Assembly (NCBI GenBank): GCA_029779755.1
Contig: JAKOZZ010000364.1
Location: 1-35,282, forward strand
Length of the DNA: 35,282 nucleotides
Direction of reading: 5' to 3'
DNA from: Pseudomonadota bacterium
GTDB taxonomy: Bacteria; Pseudomonadota; Gammaproteobacteria; Burkholderiales; Burkholderiaceae_E
This document shows, piece after piece, positions 22,925 through 31,099 of this stretch. Within the stretch, counting starts at the first letter, position 1. The number at the start of each line of letters is the position of its first letter. The translations under genes and the position numbers were made by a program. The notes beneath the pieces were generated by a model that was given only the letters and a program-made list of their open reading frames with translations, ran no database searches and was not told the DNA's origin.

Positions 22925-23662
22925 ATGCTCGTCTACGGCTTCCATTCGGTCTCGTCGCGGCTCAAGCGCGGTGGCGAGGGCATTCGCGACCTCTACGTGG
23001 CGAGCGGCCGCGACGACGCCCGTGTGCGCGACCTGCTGCGCCTCGCGGATGCTGCCGGGGTGCGCGCCGTGCTGGTGGACATGGCGCGCATCGACCGCAT
23101 GTGCCCGCAGCGCCGGCATCAGGGCGTGCTGATGTTCGTCGAGGCGGCGCCCCAGGTCACCGATCTCGACGACCTGCTCGACAAGGTGCCCGAGCCGATG
23201 CTGCTGCTGCTCGACGGCGTGACCGATCCGCGCAATCTCGGCGCCTGCCTGCGGGTGGCCGACGGTGCGGGCGTGCACGCGGTGGTGGCGCCGAAGGACC
23301 ACGCCTGCCCGCTGACGGAAGCCGCGATCCAGACCGCCTCGGGCGCGGCCGAGAGCGTGCCCTACGTGATGGTCACCAACCTTGCAGGGACGATCTCCGA
23401 TCTGCGCGAGCGCGGGGTCTGGGTGATGGGCACGGCCGACGAGGCCGACGGCACCTTGTACGACCACAGCATCCCGAGCGCGGTCGCGTGGGTGCTGGGC
23501 GCCGAAGGCAAGGGCCTGCGCCGTCTCACCCGCCAGCGCTGCGACACGCTGGTGCGGATTCCGATGGCGGGCCAGGTGCCCAGCCTGAACGTGTCGGTCG
23601 CCGCCGGTATCGTGCTCTACGAGACGGTGCGCCAGCGGATGGTGGCGGCGGCGGCCCGCTAG
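22925..23662 (+). CDS. rlmB: 23S rRNA (guanosine-2'-O-)-methyltransferase RlmB
   Basis: A 245-residue SPOUT-class methyltransferase that modifies G2251 of 23S rRNA. An N-terminal L30e-like substrate-binding domain (about 1-75) is followed by the knotted domain with the three motifs LDGVTDPRNLGACLR (about 98-112), VLGAEGKGLRRL and IPMAGQVPSLNVSVAAGI. The ATG at 22925 has GGGAAAGGG at 22912-22920. rnr-rlmB is a conserved pair. The 112-bp gap between them shows no other feature. Confidence 0.96.
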   Translation: MLVYGFHSVSSRLKRGGEGIRDLYVASGRDDARVRDLLRLADAAGVRAVLVDMARIDRMCPQRRHQGVLMFVEAAPQVTDLDDLLDKVPEPMLLLLDGVTDPRNLGACLRVADGAGVHAVVAPKDHACPLTEAAIQTASGAAESVPYVMVTNLAGTISDLRERGVWVMGTADEADGTLYDHSIPSAVAWVLGAEGKGLRRLTRQRCDTLVRIPMAGQVPSLNVSVAAGIVLYETVRQRMVAAAAR

Positions 23663-23680
23663 ATCGGAGCGGCGCTGCGC

Positions 23681-24268
23681 TCAGGGGCGCGGATCGGATG
23701 ACCGGGCCTGTGTGGCACGGTACGTCCAGGGCGGCACGGGGTCGGGCGCGGCCCACAGGCCGGCACGCGCCGCCCGTGCGCGCCGCTCGGCCGCGGCGTA
23801 GCGTGCCCGCTGGGCGGCCGTCTGGTCCTTCGCGTAGCGCTTGAAGTGCCACGCCAGGCCCGCTTCGACCATCGCGAGTCCCACGTCCGTGTCGCCGGCG
23901 TACACGTTCGCGACCAGCCGCCCGAACGGATCGGTCTTGACGGATTCGATGCGCAGGGGCGTGCGGCTCAGGAGTTCCGACAGGTGCGCACGTGCCGCGT
24001 CCCCGAAGGGCTGATCGGCCTCCGGGGCGTCGATGCCTGCGATGCGGATGCGCTGGCGCGGGTCGTTCGGGGTGCGGATCGCGAAGGAGTCGCCGTCGCT
24101 TACCGAAAGGACCTCGCGCTCGACCTGCGCGCGCGCGCGCGGTGGCTGCGCGGTGGCGTCCGATGCCGGGACGTCCGGTGCACCGGCGGCGGTCGCCGCG
24201 ATCGCGATGAGGGCGCCCGCCAGCGCGGCGAGGCCGCCGGCGAGCAGGGCCGGTCGCAGGGCGCTCAT
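23681..24268 (-). CDS. Exported staphylococcal-nuclease-like (SNase/thermonuclease) protein
   Basis: A 195-residue protein with an N-terminal hydrophobic segment (about 6-30, signal peptide or anchor), an Ala/Pro linker and an SNase domain (about 50-178). Residues matching the S. aureus nuclease active site are seen: D60 (SDGDSF), R75 and D80 (IRIAGIDAPE), E83 and R117 (DPFGRLVA). It is therefore probably a calcium-dependent nuclease acting outside the cytoplasm. It converges on rlmB with an 18-bp gap. Its ATG overlaps the stop of a 27-codon Arg/Pro-rich frame (24265-24348) of doubtful reality. A minus-strand TATAGT (complement of 24373-24378) could be its -10 box. Confidence 0.88.
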   Translation of the reverse strand: MSALRPALLAGGLAALAGALIAIAATAAGAPDVPASDATAQPPRARAQVEREVLSVSDGDSFAIRTPNDPRQRIRIAGIDAPEADQPFGDAARAHLSELLSRTPLRIESVKTDPFGRLVANVYAGDTDVGLAMVEAGLAWHFKRYAKDQTAAQRARYAAAERRARAARAGLWAAPDPVPPWTYRATQARSSDPRP

Positions 24269-24444
24269 CCGCGGGCGCCGCCCCGTGCGGGCGGGTGTGG
24301 CCGTGCGGGCGCGCGGCGCGGGCGTCTTGGTTGCTTCGTACTCGTCATGGGCGTGCCGCTGTTCGGGCCGCGACTATAGCCGACGCAGGCGCACGCCACC
24401 GCGGTGACCGACGATGTAGGTCGAGGGGCCGGGGACCCGCGCAG

Positions 24445-24537
24445 CATGGTTGCGGTCCGGGGCATGCCGCAGCGTGGTTGCAGGCCGGAGCATGCCGAGG
24501 CGTGGTTGCGGACCGGGGCATGCCTCGGCGTGGTGAT
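24445..24537 (+). repeat. 28-bp tandem repeat upstream of glk (three full units plus part)
   Basis: Units at 24445-24472, 24473-24500 and 24501-24528, then a partial unit to about 24537. The pattern is CGTGGTTGCGGNCCGGGGCA followed by TGCCNNGG. Units 1 and 3 contain the palindrome GGCATGCC; unit 2 has AGCATGCC. A degenerate copy may precede unit 1. The array ends about 60 bases before the glk start. Confidence 0.85.
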
Positions 24538-24584
24538 GCGTCGTCGGGCGCGGCGGCACGCGTACACTCGACGCGTGATCCAGC

Positions 24585-24590
24585 AGGAGG
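24585..24590 (+). promoter_or_regulatory. Strong ribosome binding site of glk
   Basis: A perfect AGGAGG lies 7 bases before the GTG at 24598. It decides the start within a long open frame that runs back to about 24295. Confidence 0.8.
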
Positions 24591-24597
24591 CGAGGCG

Positions 24598-25731
24598 GTG
24601 AACGCAACACACGGTGACGCCGTCGGTCCGGCGGGCAGTGGTTCGCGTGCCGCGGCATTCGACGACGGGCGGGTGTCGGCCGATGCGCCGGCGCGCGATC
24701 TCGTGCTGGCCATGGACCTGGGCGGCACCAAGGCCTTGAGCGGCGTGTTTCACGTCCGGCGCGATGCGGCCGGCGTCCGGTCGGATGCCCCGTGCGCCGA
24801 GCCGGTGTTCGAACTGCGGCAGCGCTGCGACGATCACCCCGACCTCGTGTCCCTGCTGGACGCCTTCTTCGCCCAGGCGCAGGCGGCCGGGCACTTCGAT
24901 GCCGGCAGGCCGGCAGGCGCCTGCATCGCGCTGGCCGGCCCGGTGCAGGGGGACCGTGCGCGGCTGACGAACCGGCCCTGGACGGTCGACGCCGACGCCC
25001 TGCGGCGGCGCTTCGGCCTGGATCGGGTGTGCCTGGTCAACGACTTCGCGGGCGCCGCCGCAGGGGTCGAGATGCTGGGTCCCGAGGGCACGCGGTGCCT
25101 GCAGGCCGGCGTGCCCGACGACCGGCGGCCACGCGCGGTGCTGGGGCCGGGGACCGGGCTGGGCGTCGCGCTGCTGGTGCCGCAGGACGGGGGCTGGCGG
25201 GTGGTTCCAGGTGAAGGCGGGCACATGGGCTTCGCGCCGCGTTCCCCGCTCGAGGTCGAGCTCTGGCGGTTCCTGTTCGGGCGCGGCGCGCGGGTCGACG
25301 CCGAGCGGCTGCTGTGCGGCCCGGGCCTTTCCGCGCTCGACGCCTTTCTGCGCGGGCGTGCGGGCGATGACGCGCCGCTGCGCACGCCCGAGACCATCTC
25401 CGCACGCGCCGCCGCGGGCGAGGCGTGCGCGGGCGAAGCGCTCGACCTGTTCGCTGCGATGCTCGGCGCGTTCGCGGGCGACGTCGCGCTGCTGGCGGGG
25501 GCCCAGGGCGGTGTGTACGTGGCGGGCGGCATGGCGCCCAGGGTGCTGGACGCGCGCCGCTCGGACCTCTTCGTCACGGCCTTCCGCGACAAGGGCGGGC
25601 ACGCGGCGATGACCGCGCAGATGCCCGTGCATCTGGTGCTCGACGCGCGTCTGGGCCTGCTGGGCGCCGCGCGCATGGCGGCCGACGAGGCGGCCCGGCA
25701 GCCGTCGGCCGATCGATCGGCCGACGGCTGA
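24598..25731 (+). CDS. glk: Glucokinase
   Basis: A 377-residue ROK-distinct, GlkA-type glucokinase that phosphorylates glucose with ATP. After a poorly conserved N-terminus of about 34 residues come the phosphate loop MDLGGTKA (about 39-46), the catalytic Asp in LVNDF (D149), [10 protein letters not shown] (about 182-191) and PGEGGHMGF (about 204-212). The GTG start is set by the perfect AGGAGG upstream. The C-terminal residues [10 protein letters not shown] are encoded by a perfect 32-bp palindrome. It converges with glgB, the stop codons being 2 bp apart. It would feed glucose-6-phosphate to the adjoining glycogen genes. Confidence 0.93.
   Translation: MNATHGDAVGPAGSGSRAAAFDDGRVSADAPARDLVLAMDLGGTKALSGVFHVRRDAAGVRSDAPCAEPVFELRQRCDDHPDLVSLLDAFFAQAQAAGHFDAGRPAGACIALAGPVQGDRARLTNRPWTVDADALRRRFGLDRVCLVNDFAGAAAGVEMLGPEGTRCLQAGVPDDRRPRAVLGPGTGLGVALLVPQDGGWRVVPGEGGHMGFAPRSPLEVELWRFLFGRGARVDAERLLCGPGLSALDAFLRGRAGDDAPLRTPETISARAAAGEACAGEALDLFAAMLGAFAGDVALLAGAQGGVYVAGGMAPRVLDARRSDLFVTAFRDKGGHAAMTAQMPVHLVLDARLGLLGAARMAADEAARQPSADRSADG
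25699..25730. terminator. Perfect 32-bp palindrome at the glk/glgB convergence
   Basis: Bases 25699-25714 (CAGCCGTCGGCCGATC) are the exact reverse complement of 25715-25730. A transcript of either strand can fold to a stem of about 14 bp. It covers the last ten codons of glk and most of its stop, 3 bp before the glgB stop. No U tract follows on either strand, so intrinsic termination in the classical sense is uncertain; RNA end protection or Rho-related use is possible. Confidence 0.55.
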
Positions 25732-25733
25732 CC

Positions 25734-27731
25734 TCAGCCGCGGCGCGCGACGCCGCCGGCGTCGCCATCCCCATCCCCATCCCTGCGCGTCTCGCCGCCC
25801 TCGGGCACCAGCACCACGGCCGCCAGCGGCGGAAGGGTGAGGGCGACGCTGGCGGGCTGGCCCATCCAGGCGTCGGCTTCGGCCCGGACCGCGCCGACGT
25901 TGCCGACGTTGCTGCCGCCGTAGTGCTCCGAGTCGCTGTTCAGCACCTCGCGCCAGCGCCCGGCGCGCGGCAGCCCCAGGCGATAGCCGTGGCGCGGCAC
26001 CGGCGTGCAGTTGACGACGACCGCGCACACGCTGCCGTCGCGGGCACGGCGCAGCCAGCTGAAGACCGACTGATCATGGTCGTGGCAGTCGATCCAGGCG
26101 AAGCCGCTGCTGTCGAAGTCGAGCTCGTGCAGCGCCGGGGTGCCCCTCACCAGCCGATTCAGGTCGGCGACCAGCCGCTGCACGCCGCGGTGCGGCGGGT
26201 GGTCGAGCAGGTGCCAGTCGAGCGCGCGCGACTCCGCCCACTCGGTGCGCTGCCCGAACTCTCCGCCCATGAAGAGCAGCGTCTTGCCGGGGGTGAGGCC
26301 CTGCATCGCCAGCAGCAGCCGCAGGTTGGCGAAGCGCTGCCAGTCGTCGCCCGGCATCTTCGCGACCAGCGCGCCCTTGCCGTGCACCACCTCGTCGTGC
26401 GACAGCGGCAGCACGAAGTTCTCCGTGTACGCGTACAGCTGTCCGAAGGTGATGCGCTCGTGGTGGTAGCGGCGGTGGATCGGATCGTGGCGCAGGTAGG
26501 CGAGCGTGTCGTTCATCCAGCCCATGTTCCACTTCATCGAGAAGCCCAGCCCGCCCAGCCACGTCGGGCGCGACACCATCGGCCAGGCCGTCGATTCCTC
26601 GGCGATCGTCAGCGCGCCGGGAAACTCGGCGTGGACCAGTGCGTTGAGCTGGCGCAGGAAATCGATCGCCTCGAGGTTCTCGCGCCCGCCGTGCCGGTTC
26701 GGGATCCACTCCCCCGGCCGGCGAGAGTAGTCGAGGTACAGCATGGAGGCCACCGCATCGACGCGCAGGCCGTCGAAGTGGAACTCCGACAGCCAGAACT
26801 GCGCGCTCGACAGCAGGAAGCTGCGCACTTCGTGGCGGCCGAAGTTGAACGTGTGCGTGCCCCAGTCGGGATGCAGCCCCAGGCGCGGATCCTCGTGCTC
26901 GAACAGCGCCGTGCCGTCGAACCGGGCCAGCGCCCCGTCGTCGGCCGGGAAGTGCCCGGGCACCCAGTCGAGCAGCACGCCGATGCCGTTGCGGTGGCAC
27001 AGGTCGATGAAGGCCCGCAGATCGTCCGGGGTGCCGAACCGGCTGCTGGGGGCGAAGTAGCCGGTGGTCTGGTAGCCCCACGATTCGTCGAGGGGATGCT
27101 CGGTGACGGGCAGCAGCTCGATGTGGGTGAAGCCCATCTCGCGCACGTACGGCACGAGCGTATCGCCGAGCGCGCGCCAGCTGCAGAAGCCGCCGTCGGG
27201 CGCGCGGCGCCACGAGCCGGCGTGGACTTCGTAGATGGACATCGGCGCGTGCAGCCAGTCGCGCGCGGCACGTGCGCGCATCCAGGCGTCGTCGGTCCAG
27301 CGATGCGCCGAGCGCGTGTGCACCCGGCCGGCGCTGGCCGGACGGACCTCGAACGCACGCGCAAACGGGTCGTTGCGCACCAGGCGTGCACCGCCGGCGC
27401 GCGTGACCAGCGCGAACTTGTACAGCGCGCCCTCGGGGAGCCCGTCGACGAAGCCTTCCCAGACACCGCTCGCACCGAGGCAGTGCATCGGCGTGCGGTC
27501 GTGCTCCCAGCCGTTGAAGTCGCCGATGACCGACACGCGCGCCGCGTTGGGCGCCCACACGCGGAACCGCACGGCGTCGCGCCCGTCCCGCAGCACGCGG
27601 TGCGCCCCGAGCAGGCGCCAGCTCTGGGTGTTGCGGCCTTCACCGAACAGGAACAGATCCGTGGCACAGTCGTCGCGGGCTGGCGCGATCCGTGCTTCTG
27701 CTGCGTTGGAGGGCGGACTCGAACTTGTCAT
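25734..27731 (-). CDS. glgB: 1,4-alpha-glucan branching enzyme
   Basis: A 665-residue GH13 branching enzyme that forms alpha-1,6 branches in glycogen. It has a CBM48 domain (about 40-140, [22 protein letters not shown]) and the (beta/alpha)8 catalytic domain with nucleophile D325 (DGLRVDAV), acid/base E378 (IAEES) and D446 (LSHDEV). It lacks the extra N-terminal module of E. coli GlgB, so it is of the shorter type. The C-terminus ends in GDGDGD, made by a CCATCC repeat (25765-25782). The ATG at 27731 lies in a TTGTCA direct repeat and has no clear ribosome binding site. It is divergent from glgC and convergent with glk. Confidence 0.96.
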   Translation of the reverse strand: MTSSSPPSNAAEARIAPARDDCATDLFLFGEGRNTQSWRLLGAHRVLRDGRDAVRFRVWAPNAARVSVIGDFNGWEHDRTPMHCLGASGVWEGFVDGLPEGALYKFALVTRAGGARLVRNDPFARAFEVRPASAGRVHTRSAHRWTDDAWMRARAARDWLHAPMSIYEVHAGSWRRAPDGGFCSWRALGDTLVPYVREMGFTHIELLPVTEHPLDESWGYQTTGYFAPSSRFGTPDDLRAFIDLCHRNGIGVLLDWVPGHFPADDGALARFDGTALFEHEDPRLGLHPDWGTHTFNFGRHEVRSFLLSSAQFWLSEFHFDGLRVDAVASMLYLDYSRRPGEWIPNRHGGRENLEAIDFLRQLNALVHAEFPGALTIAEESTAWPMVSRPTWLGGLGFSMKWNMGWMNDTLAYLRHDPIHRRYHHERITFGQLYAYTENFVLPLSHDEVVHGKGALVAKMPGDDWQRFANLRLLLAMQGLTPGKTLLFMGGEFGQRTEWAESRALDWHLLDHPPHRGVQRLVADLNRLVRGTPALHELDFDSSGFAWIDCHDHDQSVFSWLRRARDGSVCAVVVNCTPVPRHGYRLGLPRAGRWREVLNSDSEHYGGSNVGNVGAVRAEADAWMGQPASVALTLPPLAAVVLVPEGGETRRDGDGDGDAGGVARRG
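25765..25782. repeat. 6-bp tandem repeat (CCATCC x3) in the glgB 3' end
   Basis: Three exact CCATCC units. On the minus strand they encode the Gly-Asp repeat near the GlgB C-terminus, outside the conserved domain. Confidence 0.75.
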
Positions 27732-27878
27732 TTGTCAAGGCGGAGGGCTGGCGCCTGGTGCAGGCTGGGTGGGATCCGACACCCGGTCGGCGTCGGCAGC
27801 GGGCGCCGTCGGCGCGTCGGGCATCATCACTGTATCGCCGAATCGGCACGCGCACTCCGGCGCGGGAAGGGGAGGGAG
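27732..27878. other. Divergent glgB/glgC promoter region
   Basis: 147 bases between two divergent starts. A direct repeat of TTGTCA (27725-27730 and 27733-27738) overlaps the glgB start and forms an imperfect palindrome CTTGTCATTTGTCAAG (27724-27739). GGGGAGGG just before 27879 is the glgC ribosome binding site. No sigma70 pair is convincing, so promoters here are inferred from layout only. Confidence 0.4.
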
Positions 27879-29189
27879 ATGAACGGTCAGTCAGACACGG
27901 TGCGCGCCACGCGCGACGACGAGCATCCGCGCTTCGTCAGCCAGCTCACGCGCAACACCTACGCGATGGTGCTGGCGGGCGGCCGCGGCAGCCGCCTGCA
28001 TCAGCTCACCGACTGGCGCGCCAAGCCTGCGGTGCCGTTCGCGGGCAAGTTCCGCATCATCGACTTCACGTTGTCCAACTGCGTGAACTCGGGCGTGCGG
28101 CGCATCGGCGTGGCCACGCAGTACAAGGCCCAGAGCCTCATCCGCCACATCCAGCGCGCCTGGAGCTTCCTCGACGGGCGGTTCAGCGAGTTCATCGACG
28201 TGATGCCGGCGCAACAGCAGATCGAGGCGAACTGGTACCAGGGCACGGCCGACGCCGTCTTCCAGAACCTCGACGCGCTGCGGCACAACCGTCCCGAGTT
28301 CGTGCTCGTGCTGTCGGGCGACCACGTCTACAAGATGGACTACGGTCGGCTGCTGGCCTTCCACGTGCGCCAGAACGCCGACCTCACGGTCGCCTGCGTG
28401 GAGGTGCCGATCGACGAGGCACGCGGCTTCGGCGTGATGGGGGTCGACGACACGCGGCGGGTCGTGTCCTTCGTCGAGAAGCCCGACGATCCGCCGCCCA
28501 TCCCCGGGCGGCCCGACCGCGCGCTCGCCAGCATGGGGGTGTACGTGTTCAACGCGCGCTTCCTGTACGAGCAGCTCGCCCGCGACGCCGACGACCCGCG
28601 CTCGTCGCACGACTTCGGCAAGGACGTGATCCCGCACTGCGTGTCGCGCTACCGCGTGTTCGCGCAGCCGTTCTCCGAGAGCTCGGTCGGCACGGCGCCG
28701 GACGACGAGGCGTACTGGCGCGACGTCGGCACCATCGACGCCTACTGGGGCGCCAACATGGAGCTCACCAAGGTCACGCCGGAGCTGAACCTGTACGACG
28801 AGGAGTGGCCGATCTGGACCCACCAGGAGCAGACGCCGCCCGCGAAGTTCGTGTTCGACGACGAGAACCGCCGCGGGTCGGCGATCGACTCGATGGTGGC
28901 GGGCGGCACCATCATCAGCGGCGCGACGGTGCGGCGCTCGATGCTCTTCACCCGCGTGCGCGTGCACAGCTTCAGCCTGGTCGAGGACTCGGTGCTGCTG
29001 CCCAGCGTGGAGGTGGAGCGCAACTGCGTGATCCGGCGGGCGGTGATCGACAAACGCTGCCGCATCCCCGAGGGCACGCGCATCGGCGTCGATCCGGACG
29101 AGGATCGGCGCCGCTTCCACGTCAGCGACTCGGGCGTCGTGCTCGTCACCGCCGAGATGCTCGGCCAGGGATACCACCGCGTCCGCTGA
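27879..29189 (+). CDS. glgC: Glucose-1-phosphate adenylyltransferase (ADP-glucose pyrophosphorylase)
   Basis: A 436-residue enzyme making ADP-glucose from ATP and glucose-1-phosphate, the committed step of bacterial glycogen synthesis and the usual point of allosteric control. The nucleotide-binding start [12 protein letters not shown] (about 29-40), [15 protein letters not shown] (about 49-63), the catalytic-region motif [10 protein letters not shown], the glucose-1-phosphate lysine in FVEKP and a C-terminal left-handed beta-helix are present. The ATG at 27879 is preceded by GGGGAGGG. It is the first gene of a co-directional run with two GH57 genes and glgP. Confidence 0.96.
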   Translation: MNGQSDTVRATRDDEHPRFVSQLTRNTYAMVLAGGRGSRLHQLTDWRAKPAVPFAGKFRIIDFTLSNCVNSGVRRIGVATQYKAQSLIRHIQRAWSFLDGRFSEFIDVMPAQQQIEANWYQGTADAVFQNLDALRHNRPEFVLVLSGDHVYKMDYGRLLAFHVRQNADLTVACVEVPIDEARGFGVMGVDDTRRVVSFVEKPDDPPPIPGRPDRALASMGVYVFNARFLYEQLARDADDPRSSHDFGKDVIPHCVSRYRVFAQPFSESSVGTAPDDEAYWRDVGTIDAYWGANMELTKVTPELNLYDEEWPIWTHQEQTPPAKFVFDDENRRGSAIDSMVAGGTIISGATVRRSMLFTRVRVHSFSLVEDSVLLPSVEVERNCVIRRAVIDKRCRIPEGTRIGVDPDEDRRRFHVSDSGVVLVTAEMLGQGYHRVR

Positions 29190-29212
29190 GCGGCCGCTGC
29201 CAGGATGAATTC

Positions 29213-30967
29213 GTGAGCGCTCCCCGACTGGACCTGATCCTGCTGTGGCACATGCACCAGCCCGACTACCGCGATGCCGACGGGGGGGCGTTCCTGCTGC
29301 CCTGGGTGTATCTGCACGCGCTGAAGGACTACACGGACATGGCCGCGCACCTCGAGCGCCACCCCGCGGTGCATGCGGTCGTGAACTTCGTGCCCGTGCT
29401 GGTCGAGCAGATCGAGGACTACGTGCGCCAGTTCGACGAAGGCCGCATCCGCGACCCGCTGCTGGGGCTGCTCCAGCAGGCCGACCTCGACCGCATCGAG
29501 CCGCACGAGCGCGCGCTCATCCTCGACAGCTGCTTCCACAACAACCACGACACGATGCTGTCGCCGTATCCGCAGTACCGGCGGCTGCATGAGGTGTTCT
29601 CGCTGCTCGACCGGGGGGGCGGCGAGCGCTTCGCGTACCTGTCGGGCGCCTATCTGTCGGACCTGCTGACCTGGTATCACCTGGTGTGGATCGGTGAGAC
29701 CGAGCGGCGGGCCGACCCGCTGTTCGCGCGGCTGATGGCCAAGGGCGAAGGGTTCACGCACGGCGACCGCCTGCTGCTGTTCGAGGCGATCGGTGCGATC
29801 CTGCGCCGCGTGCTGGGCCGCTACCGCGCGCTCGCCGCACGCGGCCAGATCGAGCTGTCGACCACGCCCCATACGCACCCGATCGCACCGCTGCTGATCG
29901 ACTTCGCGACCGCACGCGAAACGGTCCCCGCCGCGCCGCTGCCCGCGGCGCCGGGCTACCCGGGCGGCGCCGAGCGCGTGCGGGTCCATCTCCAGGCGGC
30001 GATCGACGCGCACACGCGCTGCTTCGGGGCGCCGCCGGCCGGGCTCTGGCCGGCCGAGGGCGCGGTCTCGACGGCGTTCCTGCGCGAGGTCGCGGCCGGC
30101 GGTCTGCGCTGGATGGCCAGCAGCGAGACGGTGCTGTCCAACAGCCTGAACGCGCATGCGCCCGAGGCGCGCGTCGGCGGCTGGCTCCATCGGGCCTGGC
30201 GCGTGGATGCCGCGCCCGAGGTCACGCTGCTGTTCCGCGACGAGCGGCTCTCGGACCAGATCGGCTTCGAATATTCGAAGTGGCACGGGCGCGACGCGGC
30301 CCTCCACCTGGTGGGCGAGCTCGAGAAGATCGCCGCGTCGGCGGCCCCGGGCACCACGCCGACCGTGCTGATCGCGCTCGACGGCGAGAACGCCTGGGAG
30401 TACTACCCGTACAACGGGTTCTACTTCTTCGAGGAGCTGTACGGCGCGCTGGCTGCCCATCCGACCATCCGCACGCACACCGTGTCGGGCTGGCTCGACC
30501 GGCAGGCCGCAGCGTCGTCCGCGGCGCAGACCGATCACCAGGCCGATGCGCAGCCCGGGGCCCAGGCCCGGTCTCCCGGGCGTCTGCCGGCGCTCGTGGC
30601 CGGCAGCTGGGTGCTCGGCACGCTGTCGACCTGGATCGGCGAGGCCGGCAAGAACCGTGCGTGGGACCTGCTGTGCGCCGCCAAGCAGACCTATGACGAG
30701 GTGATGGCCTCGGGACGGCTGACGTCGTCGGCCGCGGCCGCGGCGCGTCGCCAGCTCGCCACCGGCGAAGGCTCGGACTGGTTCTGGTGGATGGGCCCGT
30801 ACAACCCCGACCATGCGGTCGAGCGCTTCGACCGGCTGTTCCGGCGCAACCTGCGGCGGCTGTACGAACTGCTGGGCGCTGCCGCGCCGGCCGGGCTCGA
30901 CCTGCCGATCAGCGCGGGCACCGGCCACCCCGAGGCCGGCGGTGCGATGCGGCGCGCGTCGGCCTGA
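29213..30967 (+). CDS. GH57 family alpha-glucan hydrolase/transferase (amylopullulanase-like)
   Basis: A 584-residue GH57 enzyme. The five family regions are visible: HMHQP (about 13-17), a segment with CFHNNH (about 107-112), GLWPAEGAVS with the expected nucleophile E282, LDGENAWEYY with the expected acid/base D390, and a C-terminal aromatic WFWWMGPYN segment. The E and D contexts resemble amylopullulanase/alpha-amylase-type GH57 proteins, not the GH57 branching enzymes. An Ala/Gln-rich linker (about 430-457) splits the sequence. The GTG at 29213 follows AGGA at 29202-29205 and lies 23 bp after glgC. There is no signal peptide, so it acts in the cytoplasm, probably on glycogen or maltodextrins. 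Precise activity is unknown. Confidence 0.88.
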   Translation: MSAPRLDLILLWHMHQPDYRDADGGAFLLPWVYLHALKDYTDMAAHLERHPAVHAVVNFVPVLVEQIEDYVRQFDEGRIRDPLLGLLQQADLDRIEPHERALILDSCFHNNHDTMLSPYPQYRRLHEVFSLLDRGGGERFAYLSGAYLSDLLTWYHLVWIGETERRADPLFARLMAKGEGFTHGDRLLLFEAIGAILRRVLGRYRALAARGQIELSTTPHTHPIAPLLIDFATARETVPAAPLPAAPGYPGGAERVRVHLQAAIDAHTRCFGAPPAGLWPAEGAVSTAFLREVAAGGLRWMASSETVLSNSLNAHAPEARVGGWLHRAWRVDAAPEVTLLFRDERLSDQIGFEYSKWHGRDAALHLVGELEKIAASAAPGTTPTVLIALDGENAWEYYPYNGFYFFEELYGALAAHPTIRTHTVSGWLDRQAAASSAAQTDHQADAQPGAQARSPGRLPALVAGSWVLGTLSTWIGEAGKNRAWDLLCAAKQTYDEVMASGRLTSSAAAAARRQLATGEGSDWFWWMGPYNPDHAVERFDRLFRRNLRRLYELLGAAAPAGLDLPISAGTGHPEAGGAMRRASA

Positions 30968-30989
30968 CGCCCCCGCCCGCCGCCGACCG

Positions 30990-31058
30990 ACGCGGTTCGC
31001 CTTCGACCCACGACACGGTTCGCCTTCGACCCACGACCCGGCCCGCCTCCGATCGACG
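30990..31058 (+). repeat. 23-bp tandem repeat between the two GH57 genes
   Basis: Units at 30990-31012 and 31013-31035 are identical except for one base (GGTTCGCCTTCGACCCACG core). A third, degenerate unit is at 31036-31058. It fills half of the 132-bp gap. The remaining part before 31100 is CCACC-rich and has no clear ribosome binding site. Confidence 0.85.
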
Positions 31059-31099
31059 ATCGCCTGCTGGCGCACCCACCACCACCCCGAGCACCACCC

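Larger units (their letters stand above)
24269..24597. other. Divergent intergenic region between the nuclease gene and glk
   Basis: 329 bases. The left part may hold the nuclease promoter (-10 TATAGT on the minus strand, no clear -35) and a short basic frame. The middle holds a 28-bp tandem repeat. The right end has TACACT at 24563-24568, a possible glk -10 box, and the glk ribosome binding site. Longer frames through this region are repeat-driven and have no recognisable domain. Confidence 0.5.

Noticed and set aside
24445-24528. CRISPR array
   Set aside because: The 28-bp units are directly adjacent without spacers and no cas gene is present.
24295-24597. Upstream extension of glk through the 28-bp repeats
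   Set aside because: The extension is repeat-derived and lacks conservation, while a perfect AGGAGG fixes the GTG at 24598.
24374-24658. Short minus-strand repetitive frames over the 28-bp array
   Set aside because: The apparent repeat peptide is only the translation of the DNA array; no start signal or domain is visible.
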